A DNA stretch of 7,902 nt, taken from positions 1 to 7,902 of the forward strand of contig JANYGR010000299.1 of NCBI GenBank assembly GCA_025359355.1, read 5' to 3'. The notes beneath the pieces were generated by a model that was not told the DNA's origin, searched no databases, and was given only the letters and a program-made list of their open reading frames with translations. How positions within the stretch are numbered: position 1 is the stretch's first letter; each line of letters begins with the position of its first letter. This DNA is from Bacteroidota bacterium. Lineage in GTDB: Bacteria; Bacteroidota; Bacteroidia; B-17B0; Aurantibacillaceae. Made by a program: the position numbers and the translations under genes. This document shows, piece after piece, positions 1 through 5,615 of the stretch.

Positions 1-968
1 ATTTGCTGAGCGTTGTAGCTATGGTTTACTTTGATATCTTCTTTTGTTCCGTCTGCATGGTTTAGTGTTACAGTTAATTGTACACCTGGTGCAAAGGTTG
101 TTAAACCAGTGATGTCGATGCTATCGTCTTCTTTAATTTTATCGTAGTCTGATACGTTAGAAAACGTTAGGCCTAACATTCCTTGTTTTTTTAAGTTTGT
201 TTCGTGGATACGAGCAAACGATTTTACTAACACAGCACGTACGCCTAAATGACGAGGCTCCATAGCTGCATGTTCACGTGATGAACCTTCGCCGTAGTTT
301 TCGTCACCTACAACAATACTGCCAATGTGTTGCGCTTTGTAAGCACGTTGCACGGCCGGTACTGCATCGTAAGTTCCTGTTAATTGATTTTTTACAGAGT
401 CTGTTTTTTCGTTGAATGCATTGACTGCACCAATTAACATGTTGTTAGAAATGTTATCTAAATGTCCGCGGAACTTTAACCATGGGCCAGCCATAGAGAT
501 ATGATCCGTTGTACATTTACCTTTTGCTTTGATCAATAATTTCAAGCCTTTTAAGTCAACACCTTCCCAAGCTGTAAATGGATCTAATAATTGTAAACGC
601 TTAGAAGTTGGTTCTACTAATACTTTCACACTTGAGCCATCAGCAGCCGGTGCTTGGTATCCTGCGTCTTCCACTGCAAAGCCTTTAGTTGGTAATTCAT
701 CGCCACTTGGTGCGTCAAATTTCACTTGCTCGCCTTTATTATTAGTTAAGGTATCCGTTAAAGGATTAAAACTTAGATCTCCCGCAATGGCCATTGCTGT
801 TACGATTTCAGGAGATGCTACAAAAGCGTATGTGTTTGGATTACCATCGGCACGTTTTGCAAAGTTACGGTTGAAAGAATGGATGATCGTATTTTTTTCT
901 TTTTTCTCAGCACCAACTCGATCCCACATACCAATACATGGCCCGCAAGCGTTAGTAAATACAGTTGC
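1..968 (-). CDS. acn: Aconitate hydratase, C-terminal part downstream of the in-frame TGA (3' end off the window)
   Basis: The same frame continues past the TGA with no further stop to the window edge, giving 322 more codons. They contain TNACGPCIG with cluster ligands C422 and C425 (numbering through the TGA as 414), SFNRNFAKRADGNP with R448 and R453, the swivel-domain stretch CTTDHIS...KFRGHLDNISNN with R581, and GDENYGEGSSREHAAMEPRH with S643, S644 and R645. The spacing of C359, C422 and C425 (63 and 3) equals that of pig aconitase (358, 421, 424), so the TGA occupies exactly one residue and no base is gained or lost. The last readable residues, HSYNAQQ, match the family about 12-15 residues before its C-terminus, so the true stop lies just outside. 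There is no sign of decay. The segment has no convincing start of its own; ATG 927-929 is internal to the conserved domain. Confidence 0.93.
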
Positions 969-971
969 TCA
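969..971 (-). other. In-frame TGA at a conserved glycine codon of aconitase
   Basis: On the minus strand the codons read GAA GTT TGA GCA ACT GTA, giving NEV-stop-ATVFTNACGPC. Relatives have glycine here, and GGA to TGA is one base change. No frameshift is needed. All other glycines in the gene use GGN codons, and no other conserved gene in the window contains an internal TGA. A sequencing or assembly error or a recent nonsense mutation fits best. Confidence 0.9.
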
Positions 972-2210
972 AACTTCATTAAATACGTCTAAGAAACCAT
1001 CACGCTCAATCGTGTAACGAATTTGTTCGGAACCCGGATTGATCATAAATTCTGCTTTCGATTTTAATCCTTTTGCTGATACTTGTTTAGCAAGTGATAC
1101 GGCACGAGAAATATCTTCGTAAGAAGAGTTTGTACAAGAACCAATTAAACCGGCTTCAATTTTCATTGGCCAACCATTAGCTGTTGCTACTTCTTTTAAT
1201 TTAGAAATAGGTGTTGCTAAATCAGGCGTAAATGGACCGTTTACATAAGGTTCTAATTCTGATAAATTGATCTCGATCACTTCATCAAAATATTTTTTAG
1301 GATCAGCATATACTTCGCTGTCTCCTGTTAAATGTTCTTTAATACCATCTGCTAAAGCAGCTACATCAGCACGACCTGTTGCAGATAAGTAACGGCTCAT
1401 ACTTGCATCGTAACCAAATGTAGAAGTGGTTGCACCAACTTCAGCACCCATGTTACAAATAGTTCCTTTACCCGTACAAGATAAGCTAATAGCGCCTTCT
1501 CCGAAATATTCGATTACTTTATCAGTACCACCTTTTACAGTTAAGATACCGGCAACTTTTAAGATAATGTCTTTAGCACTTGCCCAGCCGCTTAATTTAC
1601 CTGTTAATTTTACACCAATTAATTTTGGCATTTTTAGCTCCCAAGGTAAACCCGCCATTACGTCGCAAGCATCAGCTCCACCAACACCAATAGCAATCAT
1701 CCCTAAACCACCAGCGTTTACTGTGTGAGAGTCAGTACCGATCATCATTCCTCCAGGGAATGCATAATTTTCTAAAACTACTTGGTGAATAATACCTGCA
1801 CCTGGTTTCCAAAAACCAATACCGTATTTATTGGATACAGAACCTAAGAAATCAAATACTTCTTTACTTTCTGCATTACCAAAAGGTAAATCTACTTTAG
1901 CGCCAGATTTAGCCGTAATTAAGTGATCACAGTGAACGGTAGAAGGAACAGCTACTTTAGGGCGACCAGCTTGCATGAATTGCAATAATGCCATTTGAGC
2001 CGTTGCATCTTGCATCGCTACTCTATCCGGATTAAAATCCACATAAGACGACCCGCGAGGATAATCTGTTAAGGGAGTATGGGCATCTAAATGCGAATAC
2101 AAAATCTTTTCTGCCAATGTTAATGGACGGCCTAAGGCTTTACGAGCCGCTTCAATACGAGTAGGCATGTTAGCGTAAACCTTCTTAATCATTTCAATGT
2201 CGAATGCCAT
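969..2210 (-). CDS. acn: Aconitate hydratase, N-terminal part (domains 1-2 and start of 3), ending at an in-frame TGA
   Basis: Aconitase interconverts citrate and isocitrate in the TCA cycle through a [4Fe-4S] cluster in the cytoplasm. This reading frame gives 413 residues of the mitochondrial-type family. Visible motifs are TVHCDHLI (D95-H96), GTDSHTVNAGGLG (D160-S161-H162) and GLIGSCTNSSYED with cluster ligand C359. These sit one residue above the pig mitochondrial numbering I recall (D100/H101 region excepted). The start ATG at 2208-2210 gives the usual N-terminus for Bacteroidota homologs, with no clear Shine-Dalgarno site. Translation stops at TGA 969-971 after FLDVFNEV, although homology continues in the same frame for over 300 codons. 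The family is about 755 residues long, so the 413-residue product alone would lack two of the three cluster cysteines and should be inactive. The gene is divergent from meaB. Identity is near certain; whether the gene works is not. Confidence 0.95.
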   Translation of the reverse strand: MAFDIEMIKKVYANMPTRIEAARKALGRPLTLAEKILYSHLDAHTPLTDYPRGSSYVDFNPDRVAMQDATAQMALLQFMQAGRPKVAVPSTVHCDHLITAKSGAKVDLPFGNAESKEVFDFLGSVSNKYGIGFWKPGAGIIHQVVLENYAFPGGMMIGTDSHTVNAGGLGMIAIGVGGADACDVMAGLPWELKMPKLIGVKLTGKLSGWASAKDIILKVAGILTVKGGTDKVIEYFGEGAISLSCTGKGTICNMGAEVGATTSTFGYDASMSRYLSATGRADVAALADGIKEHLTGDSEVYADPKKYFDEVIEINLSELEPYVNGPFTPDLATPISKLKEVATANGWPMKIEAGLIGSCTNSSYEDISRAVSLAKQVSAKGLKSKAEFMINPGSEQIRYTIERDGFLDVFNEV

Positions 2211-2317
2211 AATGTTTAATTGTTAAGTTGATGAGTTATTATATAAAAATTTAATGAGTTATATTTTGCGATACGAATTTATGAAATTATTGTGATTTTA
2301 AAAGAAATTGCAAGGCT

Positions 2318-2325
2318 TATTTTTG
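2318..2325 (+). promoter_or_regulatory. Candidate Bacteroidota-type -7 element for meaB in the divergent acn/meaB intergenic region
   Basis: TATTTTTG matches the Bacteroidota sigma-A -7 consensus TAnnTTTG and lies about 40 bases before the meaB start, which would give a leader of roughly 30 bases. The -33 partner is weak: the nearest TTG triplets (2290-2292, 2308-2310) are spaced too far or too close, and a T-run at 2296-2299 is the best placed. On the minus strand I found no clean TAnnTTTG for aconitase; TAAATTTT in the reverse complement near 2250 is one mismatch off. The rest of 2211-2365 is AT-rich with no gene. Confidence 0.35.
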
Positions 2326-2365
2326 AATAAATTATACTACTTTTAAACCTCAATGCATAGGATAG

Positions 2366-3346
2366 ATGTCGAAACCCTTTAACATACAAGAAATTACGGA
2401 TGGTATTTTAGCATCCAATATTGCTTATGTGAGTAAGGCTATCACCCTTGTAGAATCTACCAAACCAGAACATCAGGATTTGGCACAGGAAATTATCAAT
2501 GCTATTATTACTAAAAGCGGTCATTCGTTTAGGCTTGGTATTACAGGTGTTCCTGGCGTTGGTAAAAGTACATTTATCGAAAGTTTTGGTTTGGAAGTGA
2601 TTAACCGTGGACATAAATTGGCAGTTTTAGCTATTGATCCCAGCAGCCAACTCAGTAAGGGCAGTATTTTAGGAGATAAAACACGGATGGAACAATTATC
2701 GATTCATCCGAAGGCCTTTATTCGTCCATCACCTAGTTCGGGAAGTTTGGGTGGGGTTGCTAGAAAAACAAAGGAAAGCATTATTATTTGTGAAGCGGCT
2801 GGCTATGATTATATCATCGTAGAAACTGTTGGTGTAGGGCAAAGTGAAACAGCAGTTCATCAATTAACGGATTTCTTTTTATTATTAATGTTGGCTGGCG
2901 CTGGCGATGAACTACAAGGCATTAAGCGTGGCATTATGGAAATGGCCGATGGGATGGTGATTACAAAAGCAGATGGTTCTAATTTGGATAAGGCAAAGAT
3001 AGCTCGTGGCGAATATGCACGTGCCTTACATTTATTTCCGCCAACCGAAAGTGAATGGATTCCAAAAGTATTAACCTGCTCAAGTACTGAAAATACAGGG
3101 ATTAAGGACGTGTATGATATGATTGATGAATACAAACGACATACAACAATCAATCATTTTTTTGAAACCAAACGCATACAACAAACTAAACAGTGGTTAC
3201 ACCAAACCATTAACGACGCGCTAATAGAGCGCTTTTACGCGAAGGCAAGTGTTAAAGAAGAATTTAAAAAAATAGAGCAGCAATTGCAACATGAAAATAT
3301 TAACCCTTATCAAGCGGCGATGGATTTGCTTAGAAAATTAGAATAA
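2366..3346 (+). CDS. meaB: MeaB/ArgK-type GTPase, methylmalonyl-CoA mutase chaperone
   Basis: MeaB is a cytoplasmic SIMIBI-class G protein that gates adenosylcobalamin loading of methylmalonyl-CoA mutase and protects the enzyme from inactivation. The 326-residue product has the family's usual length. Walker A is GVPGVGKST (61-69), followed by AIDPSS (89-94), ILGDKTRM (101-108), IVETVGVGQSE (151-161, Walker B region) and ITKADG (199-204) as the base-recognition motif. The C-terminal helical arm with NPYQAAMDLL is the dimerization region. The G4 motif reads TKAD rather than canonical NKxD, a mild variant. The ATG at 2366 has AGGA only three bases upstream, so ribosome binding is probably not Shine-Dalgarno driven. 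No mutase gene is in the window; the clients must lie elsewhere. The gene is divergent from aconitase, and both enzymes' pathways feed the TCA cycle, but co-regulation is not shown. Confidence 0.93.
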   Translation: MSKPFNIQEITDGILASNIAYVSKAITLVESTKPEHQDLAQEIINAIITKSGHSFRLGITGVPGVGKSTFIESFGLEVINRGHKLAVLAIDPSSQLSKGSILGDKTRMEQLSIHPKAFIRPSPSSGSLGGVARKTKESIIICEAAGYDYIIVETVGVGQSETAVHQLTDFFLLLMLAGAGDELQGIKRGIMEMADGMVITKADGSNLDKAKIARGEYARALHLFPPTESEWIPKVLTCSSTENTGIKDVYDMIDEYKRHTTINHFFETKRIQQTKQWLHQTINDALIERFYAKASVKEEFKKIEQQLQHENINPYQAAMDLLRKLE

Positions 3347-3378
3347 AACGAAATAGATAAAATTTTTAGTTACAGATT

Positions 3379-3426
3379 GCTTATACGTTTCCCCCTAAAG
3401 AGGGGGTGTCTGAAAGGCGGGGGAGG
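3379..3426 (+). repeat. Left inverted repeat with G/C hairpin, upstream of the DUF559 gene
   Basis: GCTTAT (3379-3384) is followed after six bases by a perfect hairpin: CCCCCT (3391-3396), loop AAAG, AGGGGG (3401-3406). After TGTCTGAAAGGC it ends in GGGGGAGG (3419-3426). Compared with the reverse complement of 3823-3857, the blocks GCTTAT, CCCCCT, AGGGGG and GGGAGG appear in the same order with differing spacers. It stands out sharply from its AT-rich surroundings. Confidence 0.75.
3419..3426 (+). promoter_or_regulatory. Shine-Dalgarno-like GGGGGAGG that fixes the DUF559 start
   Basis: GGGGGAGG lies nine bases before ATG 3436 and complements the CCUCC of 16S rRNA. It is also the inner end of the left inverted repeat. 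It supports the ATG at 3436 over the in-frame GTG at 3406, which would begin inside the hairpin and add ten residues (SERRGRKIK-type) outside the conserved family. Confidence 0.55.
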
Positions 3427-3435
3427 AAAATAAAG

Positions 3436-3819
3436 ATGACATCAAACAACCATAATTATTACAATAAAATTCTTAGACCTTATGCTAGTGAAAACAGAAA
3501 GCAAATGACTAAGGCAGAGGCTTGTTTATGGAAATACGCATTGAGAGCCAAACAAATGGGTTATACCTTTAATAGTCAACGTCCTGTTTTGAATTATATC
3601 GCTGATTTTATGTGTAAAGAATTAAAACTAATTATTGAGGTTGATGGTGGTATTCATTCAATGGAGGAAGTAGCTAAAAATGATATTATCAGACAACAAC
3701 ATTTAGAATTAGTAGGATTTAAAGTAATCCGTTTTAAAAATGAAGAAGTATTAAAAGAGATTAATAAAGTGAGAGAACATATTTTATCAACAATACATTC
3801 ATTAAAAGAAAAAGAGTAA
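3436..3819 (+). CDS. DUF559 domain protein, predicted Vsr-like/PD-(D/E)XK endonuclease
   Basis: The 127-residue product has the hallmarks of DUF559: KQMTKAEACLW (22-32), FNSQRPVLNYIADF (45-58), LIIEVDGGIH (65-74), a D83-x-x-R86 pair, and the C-terminal GFKVIRFKNEEVL (94-106). D57, E68 and D70 are the likely metal-binding core residues of the nuclease fold, with H74 nearby. The family resembles the very-short-patch-repair endonuclease in fold, but its cellular role and substrate are not established. An in-frame GTG at 3406 would extend it by ten residues; I prefer ATG 3436 because of its Shine-Dalgarno-like site and because the extension is repeat sequence. The gene sits alone between inverted repeats, and its neighbours (meaB, a glycosyltransferase) have no evident link to DNA processing, which suggests insertion as a unit. 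Confidence 0.88.
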   Translation: MTSNNHNYYNKILRPYASENRKQMTKAEACLWKYALRAKQMGYTFNSQRPVLNYIADFMCKELKLIIEVDGGIHSMEEVAKNDIIRQQHLELVGFKVIRFKNEEVLKEINKVREHILSTIHSLKEKE

Positions 3820-3822
3820 AAA

Positions 3823-3857
3823 CCTCCCTCTACCCCCCCTCCAAGAGGGGGATAAGC
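3823..3857 (-). repeat. Right inverted repeat with G/C hairpin, downstream of the DUF559 gene
   Basis: Beginning four bases after the nuclease stop, CCTCCC (3823-3828) and TCTACC lead into a hairpin of CCCCCTC (3835-3841), loop CAA, GAGGGGG (3845-3851), then ATAAGC (3852-3857). Read on the minus strand it repeats the block order of the left copy: GCTTAT, CCCCCT, AGGGGG, GGGAGG. No T-run follows on either strand, so it is not a standard terminator. Its GAGGGGG arm is 11 bases from the ATG of the next gene. Confidence 0.75.
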
Positions 3858-3862
3858 TGTGT

Positions 3863-4990
3863 ATGCAAAACAAAAAAGTCATAGTTTCTGTTATTAACGA
3901 TTTGGTAACCGATCAGCGCGTAGCCCGTTCCTGCTCGGTGTTTAAAGAATTAGGTTATGATGTGCTATTGATTGGCAGGCAACAACGACAGTCGCAACCG
4001 CTTCCCAAACGCAATTATGATTGCATACGCATGAAACTTTTGTTTGAACAAGGTCCGCAATTCTACCTGTTCTTTAACTTACGTTTATTTTTTGTGTTGT
4101 TGTTTCACAAAGCGGATGTACTATTAGCAAATGATTTAGATACGTTGTTGCCTAATTATTTAATATCGAAATTAAAAGGTATACCGTTAATATATGATAG
4201 CCACGAATTGTTTTGCGAAGTTCCCGAATTGCAAGCTAATCAAGCAAAAAAACGTATTTGGGAAAAATTAGAAAAACGAATTGTTCCATATTTAAACTAT
4301 TGTTTAACAGTTAATCAAAGCATCGCCAATTGGTTTACAAAAAAATATCAGGTGCCGTTTTCGGTGGTGAGAAATATTCCTAGTTATTCTAAAATAGAAA
4401 ATTTAAAAACACGTTCCGAATTACAATTGCCATTGGATAAAAAGATTGTGATCTTGCAAGGCGCAGGAATAAACGTGGACAGAGGAAGTGAAGAATTAGT
4501 AGAAGCTTTTCAATACCTTGATAATTCCTATCTACTGTTGATTATTGGGTGCGGTGATGTTATTACTGCGTTGAAAGAAAAAGTAATTACTCTTCAAAGT
4601 CAAACGAATGTTTTATTTATTGATAAAATGCCTGCTTCCGAATTGCGCCATTACACAGCTAATGCAAACATTGGTGTTACTATTGATAAAGACACAAATT
4701 TAAATTATCATTTTTCTTTACCTAATAAAGTGTTTGATTATATGCATGCAGGTATTCCTATATTGGCATCTAAGCTACCTGAAATTGAGCAGCTCATTAA
4801 TACCTATCATATTGGCACATTTATTGAAAGCCATCAACCGCAGCACATTGCCGAACAACTTCGTGAATTTTTAACAAGCGCGGATTATGAAGTTTGTAAA
4901 CGTAATACACAATTAGCTGCTGCCGAAAATAATTGGGAAACCGAAAAACAACAGTTAATTAACTTAATACATGCAACCAATAAATTATAA
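3863..4990 (+). CDS. GT-B fold glycosyltransferase (group 1/GT4-like)
   Basis: This 375-residue protein looks like a cytoplasmic, membrane-associated sugar transferase for cell-surface glycans; donor and acceptor cannot be told from sequence. The N-terminal Rossmann half begins KKVIVSVINDLVTDQRVARSC (4-24) and includes LLANDLDTLLPNYL (87-100) and IYDSHELF (110-117), typical of GT4-like enzymes. The linker strand ILQGAGINVDRG (197-208) opens the C-terminal nucleotide-sugar half, which carries SLPNKVFDYMHAGIPILAS (285-303), the family's donor-binding segment. It has no signal peptide; residues 66-82 are hydrophobic and may touch the membrane. The ATG at 3863 starts just after the right inverted repeat, whose G-rich arm may act as its ribosome-binding site. 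The 3' end overlaps the next gene by 20 bases, implying translational coupling. Confidence 0.88.
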   Translation: MQNKKVIVSVINDLVTDQRVARSCSVFKELGYDVLLIGRQQRQSQPLPKRNYDCIRMKLLFEQGPQFYLFFNLRLFFVLLFHKADVLLANDLDTLLPNYLISKLKGIPLIYDSHELFCEVPELQANQAKKRIWEKLEKRIVPYLNYCLTVNQSIANWFTKKYQVPFSVVRNIPSYSKIENLKTRSELQLPLDKKIVILQGAGINVDRGSEELVEAFQYLDNSYLLLIIGCGDVITALKEKVITLQSQTNVLFIDKMPASELRHYTANANIGVTIDKDTNLNYHFSLPNKVFDYMHAGIPILASKLPEIEQLINTYHIGTFIESHQPQHIAEQLREFLTSADYEVCKRNTQLAAAENNWETEKQQLINLIHATNKL

Positions 4991-5447
4991 ACTCTTTATT
5001 TTTTTGTGTTTCATTTCTGCACGTTCCTTTTCTCAGCCAACATTTGCAAGTATCGACAGCCTTCTTAGTAAAACGTATTCAGCAGTTAATTTAAAAGATT
5101 CGGCTATGTATGTTTCCTTATTAAATATGCCACAGCTTTATGCAGATAAAAAATGTAAATCAAAAATCGATTCTTTAATTGTTTTGAAAACATTTACCAC
5201 TTCATTTAAAAATGTCATCAATGAGTTAGAGGAAGTATCAGGAACATCTGATTTTACAGTAGTATTAGAAAGTTTCGAATACATGCATCCAATAAAAAAA
5301 GATGTTCGTCAACGAGAAAAAATTTACGTTAACGTGAAATTATTGGTTAATAATAAATTCACTCTAAAAAAGCTATTTGTTGTTAATGCATTTCAAAATA
5401 CGTACACTATTGAAACACCTCTGTTTATTGGAATTAATATCGAGTAA
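4971..5447 (+). CDS. Small secreted or periplasmic protein of unknown function
   Basis: The 158-residue product starts MQPINYKLFIFLCFISARSFS, a short positive stretch followed by a hydrophobic core (about 8-18), which fits a Sec signal peptide with cleavage near residues 17-21. No lipobox cysteine is placed correctly. The mature part begins with a helix-like segment (SIDSLLSKTYSAVNLKDSAMYVSLL), and its second half is rich in beta-type residues (FTVVLESFEYM, EKIYVNVKLLVNN, LKKLFVVNAF), a helix-then-sheet layout loosely reminiscent of NTF2-like folds; that is speculation. I recognise no family. ATG 4971 is the only start that includes the signal peptide, and it lies 20 bases inside the glycosyltransferase gene in another frame, so the two are probably co-expressed. 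Confidence 0.75.
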   Translation: MQPINYKLFIFLCFISARSFSQPTFASIDSLLSKTYSAVNLKDSAMYVSLLNMPQLYADKKCKSKIDSLIVLKTFTTSFKNVINELEEVSGTSDFTVVLESFEYMHPIKKDVRQREKIYVNVKLLVNNKFTLKKLFVVNAFQNTYTIETPLFIGINIE

Positions 5448-5455
5448 GCTAAATA

Positions 5456-5536
5456 ATTTCGTTCGCCTATTTGTTGACGCCACATCGCATAGTACAAGCT
5501 TTTTTCATTCAGTAGATCCTGATGTTTAGCTTTCTG
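5456..5536 (-). pseudogene. Possible remnant of the C-terminus of an ABC transporter ATP-binding protein
   Basis: Between two plus-strand genes the minus strand reads KAKHQDLL then NEKSLYYAMWRQQIGER. This resembles the last residues of ABC exporters and peptidase-containing ABC transporters, which after the H-loop typically end in G-x-H-x-E-L-L, a gap, YYxLWxxQ and GE. Upstream in the same frame (5537-5580) no ABC sequence is recognisable, and downstream no stop occurs where the protein should end, so only about 27 codons survive. Short length makes this tentative; it suggests a transporter gene was deleted here. The remainder of 5448-5615 is AT-rich with no gene. Confidence 0.4.
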
Positions 5537-5590
5537 GATAGGATTACTAACAGAATAGCTAAAAAAGATTAATTAACTGACTTTTTTTTA

Positions 5591-5615
5591 AATAAATCAA
5601 TACTTTTAACCTCAC
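5591..5615 (+). promoter_or_regulatory. AT-rich leader before the UbiA-like gene, also present before meaB
   Basis: AATAAAT (5591-5597) followed by TACTTTTAACCTCAC (5601-5615) abuts the ATG at 5616. A near copy, AATAAAT (2326-2332) and TACTTTTAAACCTCA (2338-2352), lies before meaB and is also followed directly by an ATG (2353), out of frame with meaB. TACTTTTA is one base from the -7 consensus TAnnTTTG. It may be a shared promoter or leader, or chance similarity in AT-rich DNA. Confidence 0.3.

Larger units (their letters stand above)
3379..3857 (+). mobile_element. Candidate REP/RAYT-like unit: DUF559 nuclease gene between inverted palindromic repeats
   Basis: A single nuclease gene is bracketed by two inverted copies of a G/C-rich palindromic repeat. 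The outer ends share GCTTAT and ATAAGC, then CCCCCT...AGGGGG hairpins, and the inner ends share GGGAGG and CCTCCC. The unit occupies nearly all the space between meaB (ends 3346) and the glycosyltransferase (starts 3863). This layout is like that of RAYT genes flanked by REP palindromes, but the protein is a DUF559 nuclease instead of a Y1 transposase. No target-site duplication was found. Mobility is inference; it could also be a domesticated gene beside ordinary dispersed repeats. Confidence 0.45.

Noticed and set aside
969..971. Selenocysteine or UGA-to-glycine recoding at the aconitase TGA
   Set aside because: The family has glycine here, not cysteine, so selenocysteine makes no sense. 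Glycine reassignment is known only in a few candidate phyla unlike this gene content, and glycine elsewhere uses GGN.
529..1017. Plus-strand open frame of 162 codons opposite aconitase
   Set aside because: It is antisense to strongly conserved aconitase codons, and its translation has no recognisable domain; it spans the TGA site only by chance.
1426..1728. Plus-strand open frame of 100 codons opposite aconitase
   Set aside because: Antisense shadow of a conserved gene with no family resemblance or ribosome-binding site.
2408..3153. Two minus-strand open frames (2408-2614 and 2860-3153) inside meaB
   Set aside because: Both are antisense to conserved GTPase motifs and give low-complexity translations.
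3391..3406. G/C hairpins as intrinsic terminators
   Set aside because: Neither hairpin is followed directly by a T-run on either strand, and the nuclease and glycosyltransferase starts lie just downstream.
3823..3857. CRISPR-like repeats around the nuclease gene
   Set aside because: There are only two inverted copies with no regular spacers and no cas genes.
5561..5587. AAAAAAG...CTTTTTT stem as a terminator before the UbiA-like gene
   Set aside because: The stem is almost all A-T with a 13-base loop, too weak to call, although some attenuation cannot be excluded.
5582..5589. Run of eight T bases as a phase-variation tract
   Set aside because: It is short, upstream of the start and outside any coding frame; such runs are expected in this AT-rich DNA.
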